A DNA stretch of 64,000 nucleotides from Micavibrio sp. UBA5572. Lineage in GTDB: Bacteria > Pseudomonadota > Alphaproteobacteria > Micavibrionales > Micavibrionaceae. The notes below the pieces were generated by a model that searched no databases, was not told the DNA's origin, and worked only from the letters and a program-made list of their open reading frames with translations. Where the stretch lies: positions 84,937 to 148,936 of the forward strand of contig DIMG01000033.1 in the NCBI GenBank assembly GCA_002425415.1, read 5' to 3'. Shown piece by piece: positions 35,502 to 44,068 of the stretch; position 1 is the stretch's first letter; each line of letters starts with the position of its first letter. Made by a program: the position numbers and the translations under genes.

Positions 35502-35960
35502 TTAACGGCCAAACCCACATTTTTTTCTTATTTTAGGATCTTCAGTGTAATCGGACATCCTGCCGAAACTATTGGTCTCGATATAAGCGCGAAGTTCCGG
35601 GGAAGGAGGAGAGGACGTGTCTTTTCGATAACCATACAATGTCCGGACATAAGTGATAATGTCCTCTGGATTTGCAACCTGAACGACTCCCTTGGTATAA
35701 CAATCGCACGCCTTCACCAGCCGTTGACGTAACTCTGGATCAGTCTCAGGTGTAAAATCATCCCCATATTCTGTCATATAGCCTTGATAGTATTGCATAC
35801 AACTCGATCGAAAAAGATGCTCGGCATACATCTGGCTCATATTTTGAGCGACCACCTTTTCCTTATCATCCATTTTCCGCAATTCCGCCGCGCGGACATC
35901 GAGGTTAATAAAAATAAATACAATAAAAAACAAAGGGATATAAGAAAATCTTAAAGTCAT
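35502..35960 (-). CDS. Small exported cysteine-containing protein of unknown function
   Basis: The 152-residue protein has a signal peptide ending 'LDVRA'. The mature part has four cysteines (SSCMQYY, ACDCYTKG, KKCGFG), many Tyr and Glu, and is mostly helical, with 'CDCYTKGVVQVANPEDIITY' in the middle. No family is recognised. ATG 35960 is chosen since GGTG lies 5 bases upstream; an in-frame ATG at 35975 has no ribosome-binding site. It lies 24 bases after nuoF and 76 before nuoG on the same strand, so it should be made with complex I. The cysteines suggest a disulfide-stabilised fold or a redox or metal role; that is inference. Confidence 0.65.
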   Translation of the reverse strand: MTLRFSYIPLFFIVFIFINLDVRAAELRKMDDKEKVVAQNMSQMYAEHLFRSSCMQYYQGYMTEYGDDFTPETDPELRQRLVKACDCYTKGVVQVANPEDIITYVRTLYGYRKDTSSPPSPELRAYIETNSFGRMSDYTEDPKIRKKCGFGR

Positions 35961-35984
35961 ACCTTCACCAATCATCCGCAAAAA

Positions 35985-37277
35985 CTAAGCGACTTCGCGC
36001 GGAGCTTCTTTCCTGTATTCCATTATACGCTTTTCTACCTCGGGACGGAAATGTCGCATTAATCCCTGAATTGGCCACGCCGAAGCATCACCATGCGCAC
36101 AAATTGTATGCCCCTCGATCTCCTTGGTCAAATCAAGCAACATATCAATTTCATCCAACGTCGCATTTCCAACCGCCATACGCTGCATAATCCGGTAAAG
36201 CCAGCCAGTCCCCTCACGACAAGGAGTACATTGCCCACAGCTTTCATGCATATAAAAATGGCTCAAACGGGCGATTGCTCCGACAATATCGGTGCCTTTA
36301 TCCATAACAATCACGCCAGCCGTCCCCAAACCACTTTGAACCGCCCGAAGTGAATCAAAATCCATCAAAACTGTGTCGCAAATATGCCTTGGCAACAATG
36401 GCGTAGATGATCCCCCCGGAATAATCGCCAAGAGGTTATCCCAACCTCCACGAACACCGCCAGCATGCTTTTCAATCAATTCTTTAAGCGGGATGCCCAT
36501 TTCTTCTTCAACATTACAACGATTGTTCACATGACCGGAGATACAAAACAACTTTGTTCCGGTATTCTTCTCGTCTCGTCCCAATCCGGCAAACCAAGCC
36601 CCGCCACGACGCAAAATCGTTGGAGCAACAGCAATTGTCTCAACATTATTCACCGTTGTCGGGCAAGCATACAGTCCAGCCCCTGCAGGAAACGGTGGTT
36701 TATTGCGGGGCTGTCCTTTTTTGCCTTCAATACTTTCAATCAAAGCGGTTTCTTCACCGCAGATATAAGCCCCTGCCCCACGGTGCAAGACCACATCAAA
36801 ATCCCAGCCTGTTCCGGCGGCATTTTTTCCTAGAAGTCCGGCATCATAGGCTTCCTTGATCGCACGGTTAATGGTAGATCCTTCATTATAGAATTCACCA
36901 CGCATATATATGTAAGCACGATGAGCCCCCATCGCAAATCCGGCAACCAAAGCCCCTTCCAGCAATTTATGTGGCTCATGACGCAAAATATCTCGGTCTT
37001 TACATGTCCCGGGTTCGGATTCATCCGCATTGATAACCAGATAGTGAGGTCGCCCATCCGATTCTTTGGGCATAAACGACCATTTCATCCCCGTTGGAAA
37101 GCCCGCCCCGCCACGACCACGCAAACCGGATGCTTTCATCTCGCTGATGATCCAATCCCTGCCTTTGGCGATAATATCCTTGGTTCCATCCCAATCACCC
37201 CGCGCCTTGGCGGCATCGAGAGAAAAAGATTCCCATCCATAAACATTGGTAAAAATACGGTCTTTATCGGCAAGCAT
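35985..37277 (-). CDS. nuoF: NADH-quinone oxidoreductase subunit F
   Basis: FMN- and NADH-binding subunit of complex I. The 430-residue protein has the flavin loop 'LRGRGGAGFPTGMKW', the NADH-binding 'GAYICGEETALIESIEGKKG' and 'ESCGQCTPCREGTGW' plus a distal Cys for cluster N3. Upstream lies a divergent gene (the symporter), so unlike in most genomes nuoF cannot be read from nuoE and needs its own promoter in 37278-37430. A weak candidate is TTGCAG-17-TATATC on the minus strand (37325-37353). Confidence 0.97.
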   Translation of the reverse strand: MLADKDRIFTNVYGWESFSLDAAKARGDWDGTKDIIAKGRDWIISEMKASGLRGRGGAGFPTGMKWSFMPKESDGRPHYLVINADESEPGTCKDRDILRHEPHKLLEGALVAGFAMGAHRAYIYMRGEFYNEGSTINRAIKEAYDAGLLGKNAAGTGWDFDVVLHRGAGAYICGEETALIESIEGKKGQPRNKPPFPAGAGLYACPTTVNNVETIAVAPTILRRGGAWFAGLGRDEKNTGTKLFCISGHVNNRCNVEEEMGIPLKELIEKHAGGVRGGWDNLLAIIPGGSSTPLLPRHICDTVLMDFDSLRAVQSGLGTAGVIVMDKGTDIVGAIARLSHFYMHESCGQCTPCREGTGWLYRIMQRMAVGNATLDEIDMLLDLTKEIEGHTICAHGDASAWPIQGLMRHFRPEVEKRIMEYRKEAPREVA

Positions 37278-37324
37278 AATGCATAGTCTCCAGAGAAGGG
37301 AAAAGTCCAGATGCGTGGACTTCA

Positions 37325-37353
37325 GATATAATAGAATCCCGCCATTTCTGCAA
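37325..37353 (-). promoter_or_regulatory. Weak promoter candidate for nuoF and downstream nuo genes
   Basis: On the minus strand TTGCAG (37348-37353), a 17-base spacer and TATATC (37325-37330) lie about 48 bases before the nuoF start. Both hexamers are imperfect. A promoter is needed here because the upstream neighbour is transcribed in the opposite direction. A 7-bp inverted repeat (37303-37309 and 37316-37322) falls near the predicted transcript start. Confidence 0.3.
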
Positions 37354-37366
37354 CGCTAAACCCCGC

Positions 37367-37380
37367 TTGACAGCTGTCAA
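37367..37380. promoter_or_regulatory. Perfect 14-bp palindrome, FNR/FixK-type box over a -35 element
   Basis: TTGACAGCTGTCAA is its own reverse complement and matches TTGA-N6-TCAA, the consensus of the FNR/FixK/DNR family of oxygen- or NO-responsive regulators. Its left half is also an ideal -35 (TTGACA); TATACA at 37392-37397 is 19 bases away, so it may be a -10 for the plus-strand symporter gene. It lies between the divergent symporter and nuoF genes, 51 bases before the former, and could control both. Binding is inferred. Confidence 0.5.
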
Positions 37381-37430
37381 TTTTGTGAAAATATACATTT
37401 TGGAGGAAATAAACAGGAAGAGTCGCCGTC

Positions 37431-38879
37431 ATGCTAATTACCTTTATCGCTTTATACATTCTAGCATCAATTTCTGTCGGGCTATTTGCAGCAAGAAAAG
37501 TTCACTCTTCTGCAGATTATGTTGTCGCGGGACGATCACTTCCTCTCCACATTACTATGGCAACCGTTTTTGCAACATGGTTCGGCTCTGAAACCGTCTT
37601 GGGCATTTCATCGACTTTCATCGACGAAGGCTTGGGTGGAATTGTTGCCGACCCATTTGGAGCAGGCATGTGCCTAATCCTCGTTGGCCTATTGTTCGCC
37701 AGACCGCTTTACCGTATGAAACTTCTGACTATTTCAGATTTTTACAAACGCAAATATGGTAGACCAACGGAATTAGCAGTTTCAATTTTTATCTGCGCAT
37801 CCTATCTCGGCTGGGTATCGGCTCAAATCGTGGCACTTGGACTGGTCTTTAACATCGTAACCCATGATGCCATTTCCCAGGAAATGGGCATGGTCGTGGG
37901 GCTCTCCATTGTTCTCTTTTACACATTTTTTGGGGGTATGTTCTCGGTTGCAATGACAGATTTTATGCAGATGACAATTATTCTGATCGGCATGGGTATC
38001 GTTGCGTTTTTCATTTCAGGGAAAATTGACGGTGGAGCAACCGCAGTTATTGATCACGCCATCGCTGCAGAAAAATTTTCCGGATTTTTTCCTGATATAA
38101 CGCCAGAAAGTATTTTAGCCTTTATCGCAGCATGGGTCACAATTGGGTTCGGATCAATTCCACAGCAAGACGTATTTCAAAGAGTTATGTCTGCAAAAGA
38201 TGAAAAAACGGCTGTCCGCGGATCTGTTTTGGGCGGGTCATTTTATATCCTGTTTGCTTTTGTCCCGATTTTTCTAGGATATTCCGCACTGTTGCTTGAT
38301 CCTGAAACCACATCAAAATTAATAGAAACCGACTCACAACAAATTTTACCAACCATGATCCTTGAACACACCCCTATCTGGGTTCAAGTCATGTTTTTTG
38401 GCGCACTTCTTTCGGCCATCATGTCAACCGCATCAGGAACATTGCTTGCCCCATCGGTTGTCTTTGCAGAGAATATCGTCAAAGGCCTGATGCCTGTCAT
38501 GACAGATAAAAAACTCCTTTACCTGATAAGAGGAACAGTTGTCGGATTTTCAGGGTTAGTTTTGGTGTATGCCCTCAATTCAGAAAAAAATATTTTCTCG
38601 ATGGTTGAGGATGCCTATAAAATAACATTGGCAGGAGCGTTCGTTCCACTCGCAGCAGGCGTTTACTGGAAACGCGCGAATACAGCAGGAGCAACACTCT
38701 CTATTATTTTTGGTGTAGGAACATGGCTGCTCATGGAAAAATTTTCACCTGAGGGTGAGGGCATTTGCCCACCACAACTCGGCGGCCTCTTCGCAGCAGC
38801 AATCGGAATGATGATCGGTGGCTTCATCGGAAAACCAGCCGAAACAGAACACCATCATCATGAACATCCGAAGTCTTAA
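37431..38879 (+). CDS. Sodium:solute symporter (SSS family), substrate unknown
   Basis: Inner-membrane Na+-coupled uptake system. The 482-residue protein has about 13 membrane helices and the SSS features: an unwound first core helix region with 'FATWFGSETVLGISSTF', 'GIVADPFGAGMCL', 'SYLGWVSAQIVALGLV', and Ser/Thr-rich 'SAIMSTASGTLLAPS' for Na2 binding. The C-terminus is a His-rich tail ('ETEHHHHEHPKS'), which could bind metal ions. GGAGG lies 27 bases and GGAAGAG about 9 bases before ATG 37431. It is the only plus-strand gene between 2.3 and 51 kb and lies inside the nuo cluster, tail to tail with folKP (5-base gap). The substrate cannot be told. Confidence 0.9.
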   Translation: MLITFIALYILASISVGLFAARKVHSSADYVVAGRSLPLHITMATVFATWFGSETVLGISSTFIDEGLGGIVADPFGAGMCLILVGLLFARPLYRMKLLTISDFYKRKYGRPTELAVSIFICASYLGWVSAQIVALGLVFNIVTHDAISQEMGMVVGLSIVLFYTFFGGMFSVAMTDFMQMTIILIGMGIVAFFISGKIDGGATAVIDHAIAAEKFSGFFPDITPESILAFIAAWVTIGFGSIPQQDVFQRVMSAKDEKTAVRGSVLGGSFYILFAFVPIFLGYSALLLDPETTSKLIETDSQQILPTMILEHTPIWVQVMFFGALLSAIMSTASGTLLAPSVVFAENIVKGLMPVMTDKKLLYLIRGTVVGFSGLVLVYALNSEKNIFSMVEDAYKITLAGAFVPLAAGVYWKRANTAGATLSIIFGVGTWLLMEKFSPEGEGICPPQLGGLFAAAIGMMIGGFIGKPAETEHHHHEHPKS

Positions 38880-38884
38880 TCGAA

Positions 38885-40162
38885 CTATTGCCGAATGGCC
38901 GAATAAACCTCGATAAACTGTCGAGTTTGCTCCACATCATGAACACGGACAACATCAACCTGATGATGAAAAGCCGCAGCAATAGCAGCCAAAGATCCCC
39001 CAATTCTATTTTGTGGAGCAATATCAAATCCGCATAAATCAGGAATAAAGCGTTTCCGCGAAGCCCCGAGCAGAACACGGACACCCAAATCTTTAAACTG
39101 ATTTAAATGAGCCAACAACATAACATTATGTGCCACAGTTTTTCCAAATCCGATCCCGACATCGACAAGAATTCGGTCAGATGGGATTCCGGCATCCAGA
39201 CAGACTTTCACACGCTGCTCCAGATACACATAAACATCACGCACCACATCATCATAACAAGGCCTATCCTGCATGGTGTGAGGTAAACCTTGCATATGCA
39301 TCAAACACACCGACGCTCTGGACTTTGATACAACAGATAATGATTCAGCATCACCCTCCAAAGCCGTCACATCATTGACCATCTGAACACCGGTATCAAT
39401 CGCTGCCCGCATCACATCGGCATGACGCGTATCAATCGACAACCAAGACCCACAGCCCTGTAGCCCTTCAATAACGGGAATAACCCGAGCAACCTCTTCC
39501 GCAACGTCAACAGGTTGTGCCCCCGGACGCGTAGACTCACCTCCAATATCAATGATGGACGCGCCTTCGGCAACCAATTTCTTGCCATGACGAATAGCCG
39601 TACAGGAATCCTGATATGTCCCGCCATCTGAAAAACTGTCAGGAGTCACATTCAAAATGCCCATCACAACAGGCAAAGAATCATTTTTGATTTCCTGCCC
39701 CGCCGGTAATTTTTTAATCAAAGAAGAAAGAGCTTCACGCGAAGACGGATGTCTCCAATCCGGTGCAACATCACGCAACGGATAAAGCACAAATGCCCGA
39801 TGGGACATTCTGGGGTGAGGCAATTCCAGCCCCCCTTCCGATAAGATTTTTCCCTGATAATCAAGAATATCAAGATCAATCACACGGGGAGCGTTCCGTT
39901 CACCACACAACCGCCCTAAATCAATTTCAATATCTTGTAATAATTTCAAAAGATCATGTGGCAATAAATGGGTTTTAATTAAAGCCACCGCATTGTGATA
40001 CCATGGCTGATCCGATACAGGAACAGGAGCCGTAAGATAAATCGAAGATACAGCAATGACCCGAACACCACGACCACGGATCACATCCAACGCTTTTAAA
40101 AGAGTTTGTCTTGGCGTGCCATATTGACTGGGCAGATTTGCCCCAAGAGCAATCAAAATCAT
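38885..40162 (-). CDS. folKP: Bifunctional HPPK-DHPS fusion (folate synthesis)
   Basis: Two consecutive folate enzymes in one chain of 425 residues. Residues about 1-155 are 6-hydroxymethyl-7,8-dihydropterin pyrophosphokinase ('LIALGANLPSQYG', 'PRVIDLDILDY', 'HPRMSHRAFVLYPL'). Residues about 165-425 are dihydropteroate synthase ('GILNVTPDSFSDGG', 'IDIGGESTRPGAQP', 'SIDTRHADVM', 'VNDVTALEGD', 'DVGIGFGKT', 'LLGASRKRFI'). In most bacteria folK and folP are separate; fusions are known in plants, fungi, apicomplexans and a few bacteria. The chain starts 3 bases after nuoE, so it is co-translated with a complex I gene. All key motifs are intact. Confidence 0.95.
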   Translation of the reverse strand: MILIALGANLPSQYGTPRQTLLKALDVIRGRGVRVIAVSSIYLTAPVPVSDQPWYHNAVALIKTHLLPHDLLKLLQDIEIDLGRLCGERNAPRVIDLDILDYQGKILSEGGLELPHPRMSHRAFVLYPLRDVAPDWRHPSSREALSSLIKKLPAGQEIKNDSLPVVMGILNVTPDSFSDGGTYQDSCTAIRHGKKLVAEGASIIDIGGESTRPGAQPVDVAEEVARVIPVIEGLQGCGSWLSIDTRHADVMRAAIDTGVQMVNDVTALEGDAESLSVVSKSRASVCLMHMQGLPHTMQDRPCYDDVVRDVYVYLEQRVKVCLDAGIPSDRILVDVGIGFGKTVAHNVMLLAHLNQFKDLGVRVLLGASRKRFIPDLCGFDIAPQNRIGGSLAAIAAAFHHQVDVVRVHDVEQTRQFIEVYSAIRQ

Positions 40163-40165
40163 AAA

Positions 40166-40828
40166 CTATACTGCTTTTTTAATCCCAAGCTTATCGGCTT
40201 GATCCACCAAAGTCGTTGTCCCCGACAAAGCCATAGACGCGTTCCGTCCATTTTGCGAGCCAACCAAAACGTCACGCCCTTCCTGAAGATCGGATAAAAT
40301 CTGTTTCATAGACTCTGGCGTTAAATCTTCATAATAATCATCATTGATCTGCACCATCGGCGCATTAACGCAAGCCCCCAGACATTCGACTTCCATCAAG
40401 GTAAACATTCCGTCCCGTGTCGTTTCGCCCGCATGAATACCAAGCTGGCTTTCACAGGTTTTGACAACATCACCCGACCCACACAACATACATGGCGTGG
40501 TCGTACACATTTGAACCAGATATTTCCCAACAGGTTCCAGATTATACATCGAATAAAATGTCGCAACTTCATAGACTTTAACGGGAGGAACATCAACAAT
40601 AGCAGCAATCTTGTCCATCGCAGCAAGCGGAATCCATCCACCATAAGGGGGCGTCGCCACAGCACCGTCTTCGGCAACCTGCCGTTGAGCCAAATCCAAC
40701 AACGGCATAATAGCAGACCGTTGCTTGCCCGCAGGATAACGGGAGATAATCTCTGAAACCTTAGCTTCATCACGGAAAGAAAATTCTTTCGGCTGGTAAG
40801 CGGCGCTCAAATCAACTGGTTTTTTCAT
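40166..40828 (-). CDS. nuoE: NADH-quinone oxidoreductase subunit E
   Basis: Thioredoxin-like 2Fe-2S subunit of the NADH dehydrogenase arm (cluster N1a). The 220-residue protein has the ligand pattern C-x4-C ('CTTTPC') and later C-x3-C ('CLGAC'), with 'VYEVATFYSMYNL' before them. AGGGG lies 9 bases before the ATG. A tail of about 55 residues after the domain, rich in Thr, Ser and Gly, is common in alphaproteobacteria. It is followed directly by folKP; nuoF, the usual next gene, lies 2.9 kb further on. Confidence 0.96.
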   Translation of the reverse strand: MKKPVDLSAAYQPKEFSFRDEAKVSEIISRYPAGKQRSAIMPLLDLAQRQVAEDGAVATPPYGGWIPLAAMDKIAAIVDVPPVKVYEVATFYSMYNLEPVGKYLVQMCTTTPCMLCGSGDVVKTCESQLGIHAGETTRDGMFTLMEVECLGACVNAPMVQINDDYYEDLTPESMKQILSDLQEGRDVLVGSQNGRNASMALSGTTTLVDQADKLGIKKAV

Positions 40829-40936
40829 GACTGCAACCCCCTATAAAAACTCATACTCTGTTTAACGACAAAGCCACGGCAGATCAAGGGGAGAAGCACC
40901 TATTTCCAAACCGATCTACAAAGTTAAAAGTAAGGA

Positions 40937-41506
40937 TCAAACAGGCGCCCACTCATTTGGTTTGAACGCCACACCGGATTCACCTGCCATTATTTGCTGA
41001 TAACGTGACAATATCTCTCGAGGCACACGAAGTTGAACATCACCATTCGGCTGAATACCTAGATCGGCAAGCGTGCTTTCCACTTGTTTTAGAGCCTCAT
41101 CGTAAAAATTATCCCCCAAAGGCACCTGTAAAATAGCCAAGTGTTCATCGGGCAACGCATTGCGAGGAACGCCCCCCTCATAACATCCTGCAAAAAAGCT
41201 AACCTCATAGCCTTTAAAGGGGTGGATCTGAGTTCCTAATAGAAAGAAAGCGGAATCATCCTCATTGACAACAACCCCCAACTCTTCCGAAACTTCGCGG
41301 GCACAAGCCTGAACAGTGGTTTCACCAACCTTTTTCTTGCCCCCGACAGGCTCCACAGAGACAACACCATCTGAATGCTGACGCAAAACCAACACCAGCA
41401 CTCCTTGATATGTCAAAAAAACACAGACTTTATGACTTTCATCCTGACCCTGATTTGGATCGCCGCACGCAGAGGAAAAGGGTAAATTTTGATGATCCGT
41501 TGTCAT
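40937..41506 (-). CDS. Nudix hydrolase
   Basis: The 189-residue protein has a complete Nudix box in G-x5-E-x7-R-E-x2-E-E-x-G form ('GKKKVGETTVQACAREVSEE' with Leu-Gly-Val after it), around residues 57-79. Nudix enzymes hydrolyse a nucleoside diphosphate linked to another group; the substrate is not predictable. 'VSVEPVGGKKKVGE' before the box is an ADP-ribose/NADH pyrophosphatase-like context, but that is weak. ATG 41506 is preferred to GTG 41512; neither has a ribosome-binding site. It lies between nuoD and nuoE with about 100 non-coding bases on each side. Confidence 0.85.
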   Translation of the reverse strand: MTTDHQNLPFSSACGDPNQGQDESHKVCVFLTYQGVLVLVLRQHSDGVVSVEPVGGKKKVGETTVQACAREVSEELGVVVNEDDSAFFLLGTQIHPFKGYEVSFFAGCYEGGVPRNALPDEHLAILQVPLGDNFYDEALKQVESTLADLGIQPNGDVQLRVPREILSRYQQIMAGESGVAFKPNEWAPV

Positions 41507-41611
41507 AACCACATTCTAACAATATAGCTTCCGAAAATCCAACTTTAAAACATATCGGCCAATTTATCCGAAGCTACAAACCGCCGCCTGTCATTCACGC
41601 TACAGCACGAA

Positions 41612-41887
41612 TCAAAAAGAATCCATACTGCTAACTACGGAATATGAAAAAACTGGAAGATTGCGATTTTCACCTAATCTTTTAAGATTATCGTCATGAG
41701 GCATACTGTCAAAATCATCTCCCGATAATACAGGCACAATACGATCACCAAAATAGACCGCCCACGATTTCCATTGAGGAACAGTATCTTCCCCTAAACG
41801 AGCCCTATGCATATCCAACAATTCGCTTTTTTCTGGCAAAGACAATCCGGCATATTCTTCCCACGTCATAGTCAAACTCAGTCCCAT
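41612..41887 (-). CDS. Small protein of unknown function
   Basis: The 91-residue protein has no signal peptide or membrane segment. It is acidic, with three Trp ('TWEEYAGLSL', 'PQWKSWAVYFGD') and a compact, soluble character. No family is recognised. ATG 41887 is chosen because GGAGAG lies 4-5 bases upstream; an upstream ATG at 41899 has an AGGAA directly adjacent, too close to work. It starts 49 bases after the nuoD stop on the same strand and precedes the Nudix gene, so the two form an insert between nuoD and nuoE. Confidence 0.6.
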   Translation of the reverse strand: MGLSLTMTWEEYAGLSLPEKSELLDMHRARLGEDTVPQWKSWAVYFGDRIVPVLSGDDFDSMPHDDNLKRLGENRNLPVFSYSVVSSMDSF

Positions 41888-41936
41888 AATTCTCTCCATT
41901 TCCTATTGAAAGAACACATACTACAAATTATGAATA

Positions 41937-43139
41937 CTATCTGTCAATTTCTCCGAAAACAACGTCCAACGACCCGATATTCGCCACAACATCCGCCAGC
42001 ATATGGCCTTTTGACATAAAATCAAGCCCTTGCAAATGTGCAAATCCAGGTGCCCGAATATGGCAACGATAAGGGCGGTTTGACCCATCAGAGATCAAAT
42101 ACACCCCGAACTCCCCTTTCGGAGCTTCAACAGCCGTATAAGTCTCGCTGGCAGGAATATGATACCCTTCGGTAAAGAGTTTAAAATGATGGATTAACGC
42201 CTCCATCGAGTTTTTCATCTCGGCGCGCGGTGGTGGGCAAACTTTATAATCATTAGTCTTTACAATGCCTTCCGGAATTTCTTTCAAGCATTGCTTCATG
42301 ATTTTAAGGGATTGGCGCATTTCTTCCATCCGCACCAGATAACGGGCATAACAATCCCCCGTCGTGCCAACGGGAATATCAAATTCCATCCGCTCATAAA
42401 CATCATAGGGCTGCGATTTACGCAAATCCCAAACCAGACCCGATGCCCGGATCACAGGGCCTGAAAACCCCCAATCCAAAGCCTGCTGGGATGAAACAAC
42501 ACCAATATCAACAGTCCTCTGCTTAAAAATGCGGTTTTCAGTCAATAATTTGTCCAGATCATTCAAAACCTTGGGGAAACTATCCACCCAATCTGCCATA
42601 TCGCCCAATAATCCCTCGGGAACATCCATTGCCACACCACCCGGACGAATATAATTGGCATGAAGACGAGCTCCACACACACGATCATAGAATTCCATGC
42701 CCTTTTCACGCTCTTCAAACGCCCAAAGCGCAGGCGTAATCGCCCCGACATCCAAAGCAAATGTCGTAATATTAAGGATATGATTCAAGATCCGTGTTAA
42801 TTCGCAAAACAGAACGCGGATATATTGAGCCCGCTCGGGAACGTCCAAATCCAACAATTTTTCAATCGATAAAGCAAAAGCGTGCTCCTGATTCATCGGC
42901 GATACATAATCAAGACGATCAAAATAAGGCAACGCCTGCATATAGGTTTTATACTCGATCAGTTTTTCCGTTCCACGGTGCAGCAACCCGATATGAGGAT
43001 CGGCACGCTCAACAACTTCGCCGTCCATTTCCAGAACCAAGCGCAACACGCCGTGCGCAGCAGGGTGCTGCGGTCCGAAATTCATCGTATAGGGTTTGAT
43101 ATGATGTTCTTGATCGAGTTGTTCTACAGCTTGGGACAT
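41937..43139 (-). CDS. nuoD: NADH-quinone oxidoreductase subunit D
   Basis: 49-kDa-type subunit that helps form the quinone pocket, related to NiFe hydrogenase large subunits. The 400-residue protein has 'MNFGPQHPAAHGVLRLVLEM', 'HIGLLHRGTEKLIEY', 'DRLDYVSPMNQEHAF', 'FYDRVCGARLHANYIRPGGV' and 'PPRAEMKNSMEALIHHFK', and ends in Arg as usual ('VVFGEIDR'). ATG 43139 gives the family start; the long open extension upstream is non-coding in kind. NuoC and NuoD are separate proteins here, with two binding-protein genes between their genes. Confidence 0.96.
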   Translation of the reverse strand: MSQAVEQLDQEHHIKPYTMNFGPQHPAAHGVLRLVLEMDGEVVERADPHIGLLHRGTEKLIEYKTYMQALPYFDRLDYVSPMNQEHAFALSIEKLLDLDVPERAQYIRVLFCELTRILNHILNITTFALDVGAITPALWAFEEREKGMEFYDRVCGARLHANYIRPGGVAMDVPEGLLGDMADWVDSFPKVLNDLDKLLTENRIFKQRTVDIGVVSSQQALDWGFSGPVIRASGLVWDLRKSQPYDVYERMEFDIPVGTTGDCYARYLVRMEEMRQSLKIMKQCLKEIPEGIVKTNDYKVCPPPRAEMKNSMEALIHHFKLFTEGYHIPASETYTAVEAPKGEFGVYLISDGSNRPYRCHIRAPGFAHLQGLDFMSKGHMLADVVANIGSLDVVFGEIDR

Positions 43140-43194
43140 GACTTTACTTTCAGAGTATTTTGACGTTACATAGTTTAAAAGGACTATAGCATCT

Positions 43195-44052
43195 CTAATT
43201 CTCGCCCGCCATATCGTTTGGCACGTCGAACAAAGGAGATAGACGATACATTTGCGTGTCGTCATACCCATATTTATCCAATATAGAATCAATAACCCCA
43301 AGGTTTTGCAACTGAACAAGGGCAATATCCAGCACATCACGCAAATCCCCCTCATGCGAACCAACAGCAAACCCGGGAGCAGTAATACCCAAAGGTGTTA
43401 AGAGCACTCTCTTGATTTTACCCGGATGCATCTTGTCAAAAGGAATAGCCGCCCCTGGATTGTGAACAACAACATCAACCTTGCCATACTCCAAATCCAT
43501 AAAAAGCTGACTCGGTGGAGTCATATTAGGAGAGCTGACTTCAACCGCCTTAGGAAAATATTTACGAGATAAAATTTGATAAATCTCACCATCTGTAACC
43601 CCTGCTTTAATATTCGGGTTATCAATATCCAAATAACTTGAAAAGCGATTTTCATCACCACGAACGTATGCAAAAGTTAAATACCCCATATAAGGCCGCG
43701 TAAATTTTGCGACTCTGGCACGCGCAGACGATGCCACCATAGCTCCACAAAAGGCGTCATAACGACCGGAAGTCAACCCCTCTGCAAAATCACCATAACC
43801 AACCTCGTCCTGCCACTCAACCGTCCAGCCAATCTCCGCAGCCATTGCGTTAACAATATCCACCGTATAACCGGACATATCACCAGAAACAGGGTCTTTT
43901 TCTACAGCGTCACCAGTCAGTCCATACGCACATCTCAAAATATTTGTCCGCATCACACGATCATACGCAGATTCTTTATCCGCAGCATAAGCAGCGTAAG
44001 ACGAAACAGAAACCAAACAAAGTATCAGACTTAAAAAAATATTTCTTACCAT
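43195..44052 (-). CDS. Orphan periplasmic solute-binding protein, SBP_bac_3-like (copy B)
   Basis: Mature protein of about 260 residues after a signal peptide ending near 'AAYAA'. It carries the shared 'KESAYDRVMRT' motif, 'LRCAYG' and 'YDAFCG' with the two cysteines, then 'SSARARVAKFTRPYMGY', in which the Arg of the amino acid binding site of the family is kept. The second lobe runs from about residue 125. It belongs with copy D rather than A and C. ATG 44052 has AGG 4 bases upstream. It lies 16 bases after copy C and 55 before nuoD. The ligand is unknown and no transporter partner is present. Confidence 0.82.
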   Translation of the reverse strand: MVRNIFLSLILCLVSVSSYAAYAADKESAYDRVMRTNILRCAYGLTGDAVEKDPVSGDMSGYTVDIVNAMAAEIGWTVEWQDEVGYGDFAEGLTSGRYDAFCGAMVASSARARVAKFTRPYMGYLTFAYVRGDENRFSSYLDIDNPNIKAGVTDGEIYQILSRKYFPKAVEVSSPNMTPPSQLFMDLEYGKVDVVVHNPGAAIPFDKMHPGKIKRVLLTPLGITAPGFAVGSHEGDLRDVLDIALVQLQNLGVIDSILDKYGYDDTQMYRLSPLFDVPNDMAGEN

Positions 44053-44068
44053 CAACCTATACCAATTC

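Noticed and set aside
43140..43370. Upstream extension of NuoD
   Set aside because: It runs over the intergenic space and into copy B of the binding proteins in another frame; the NuoD start at 43139 matches the family.
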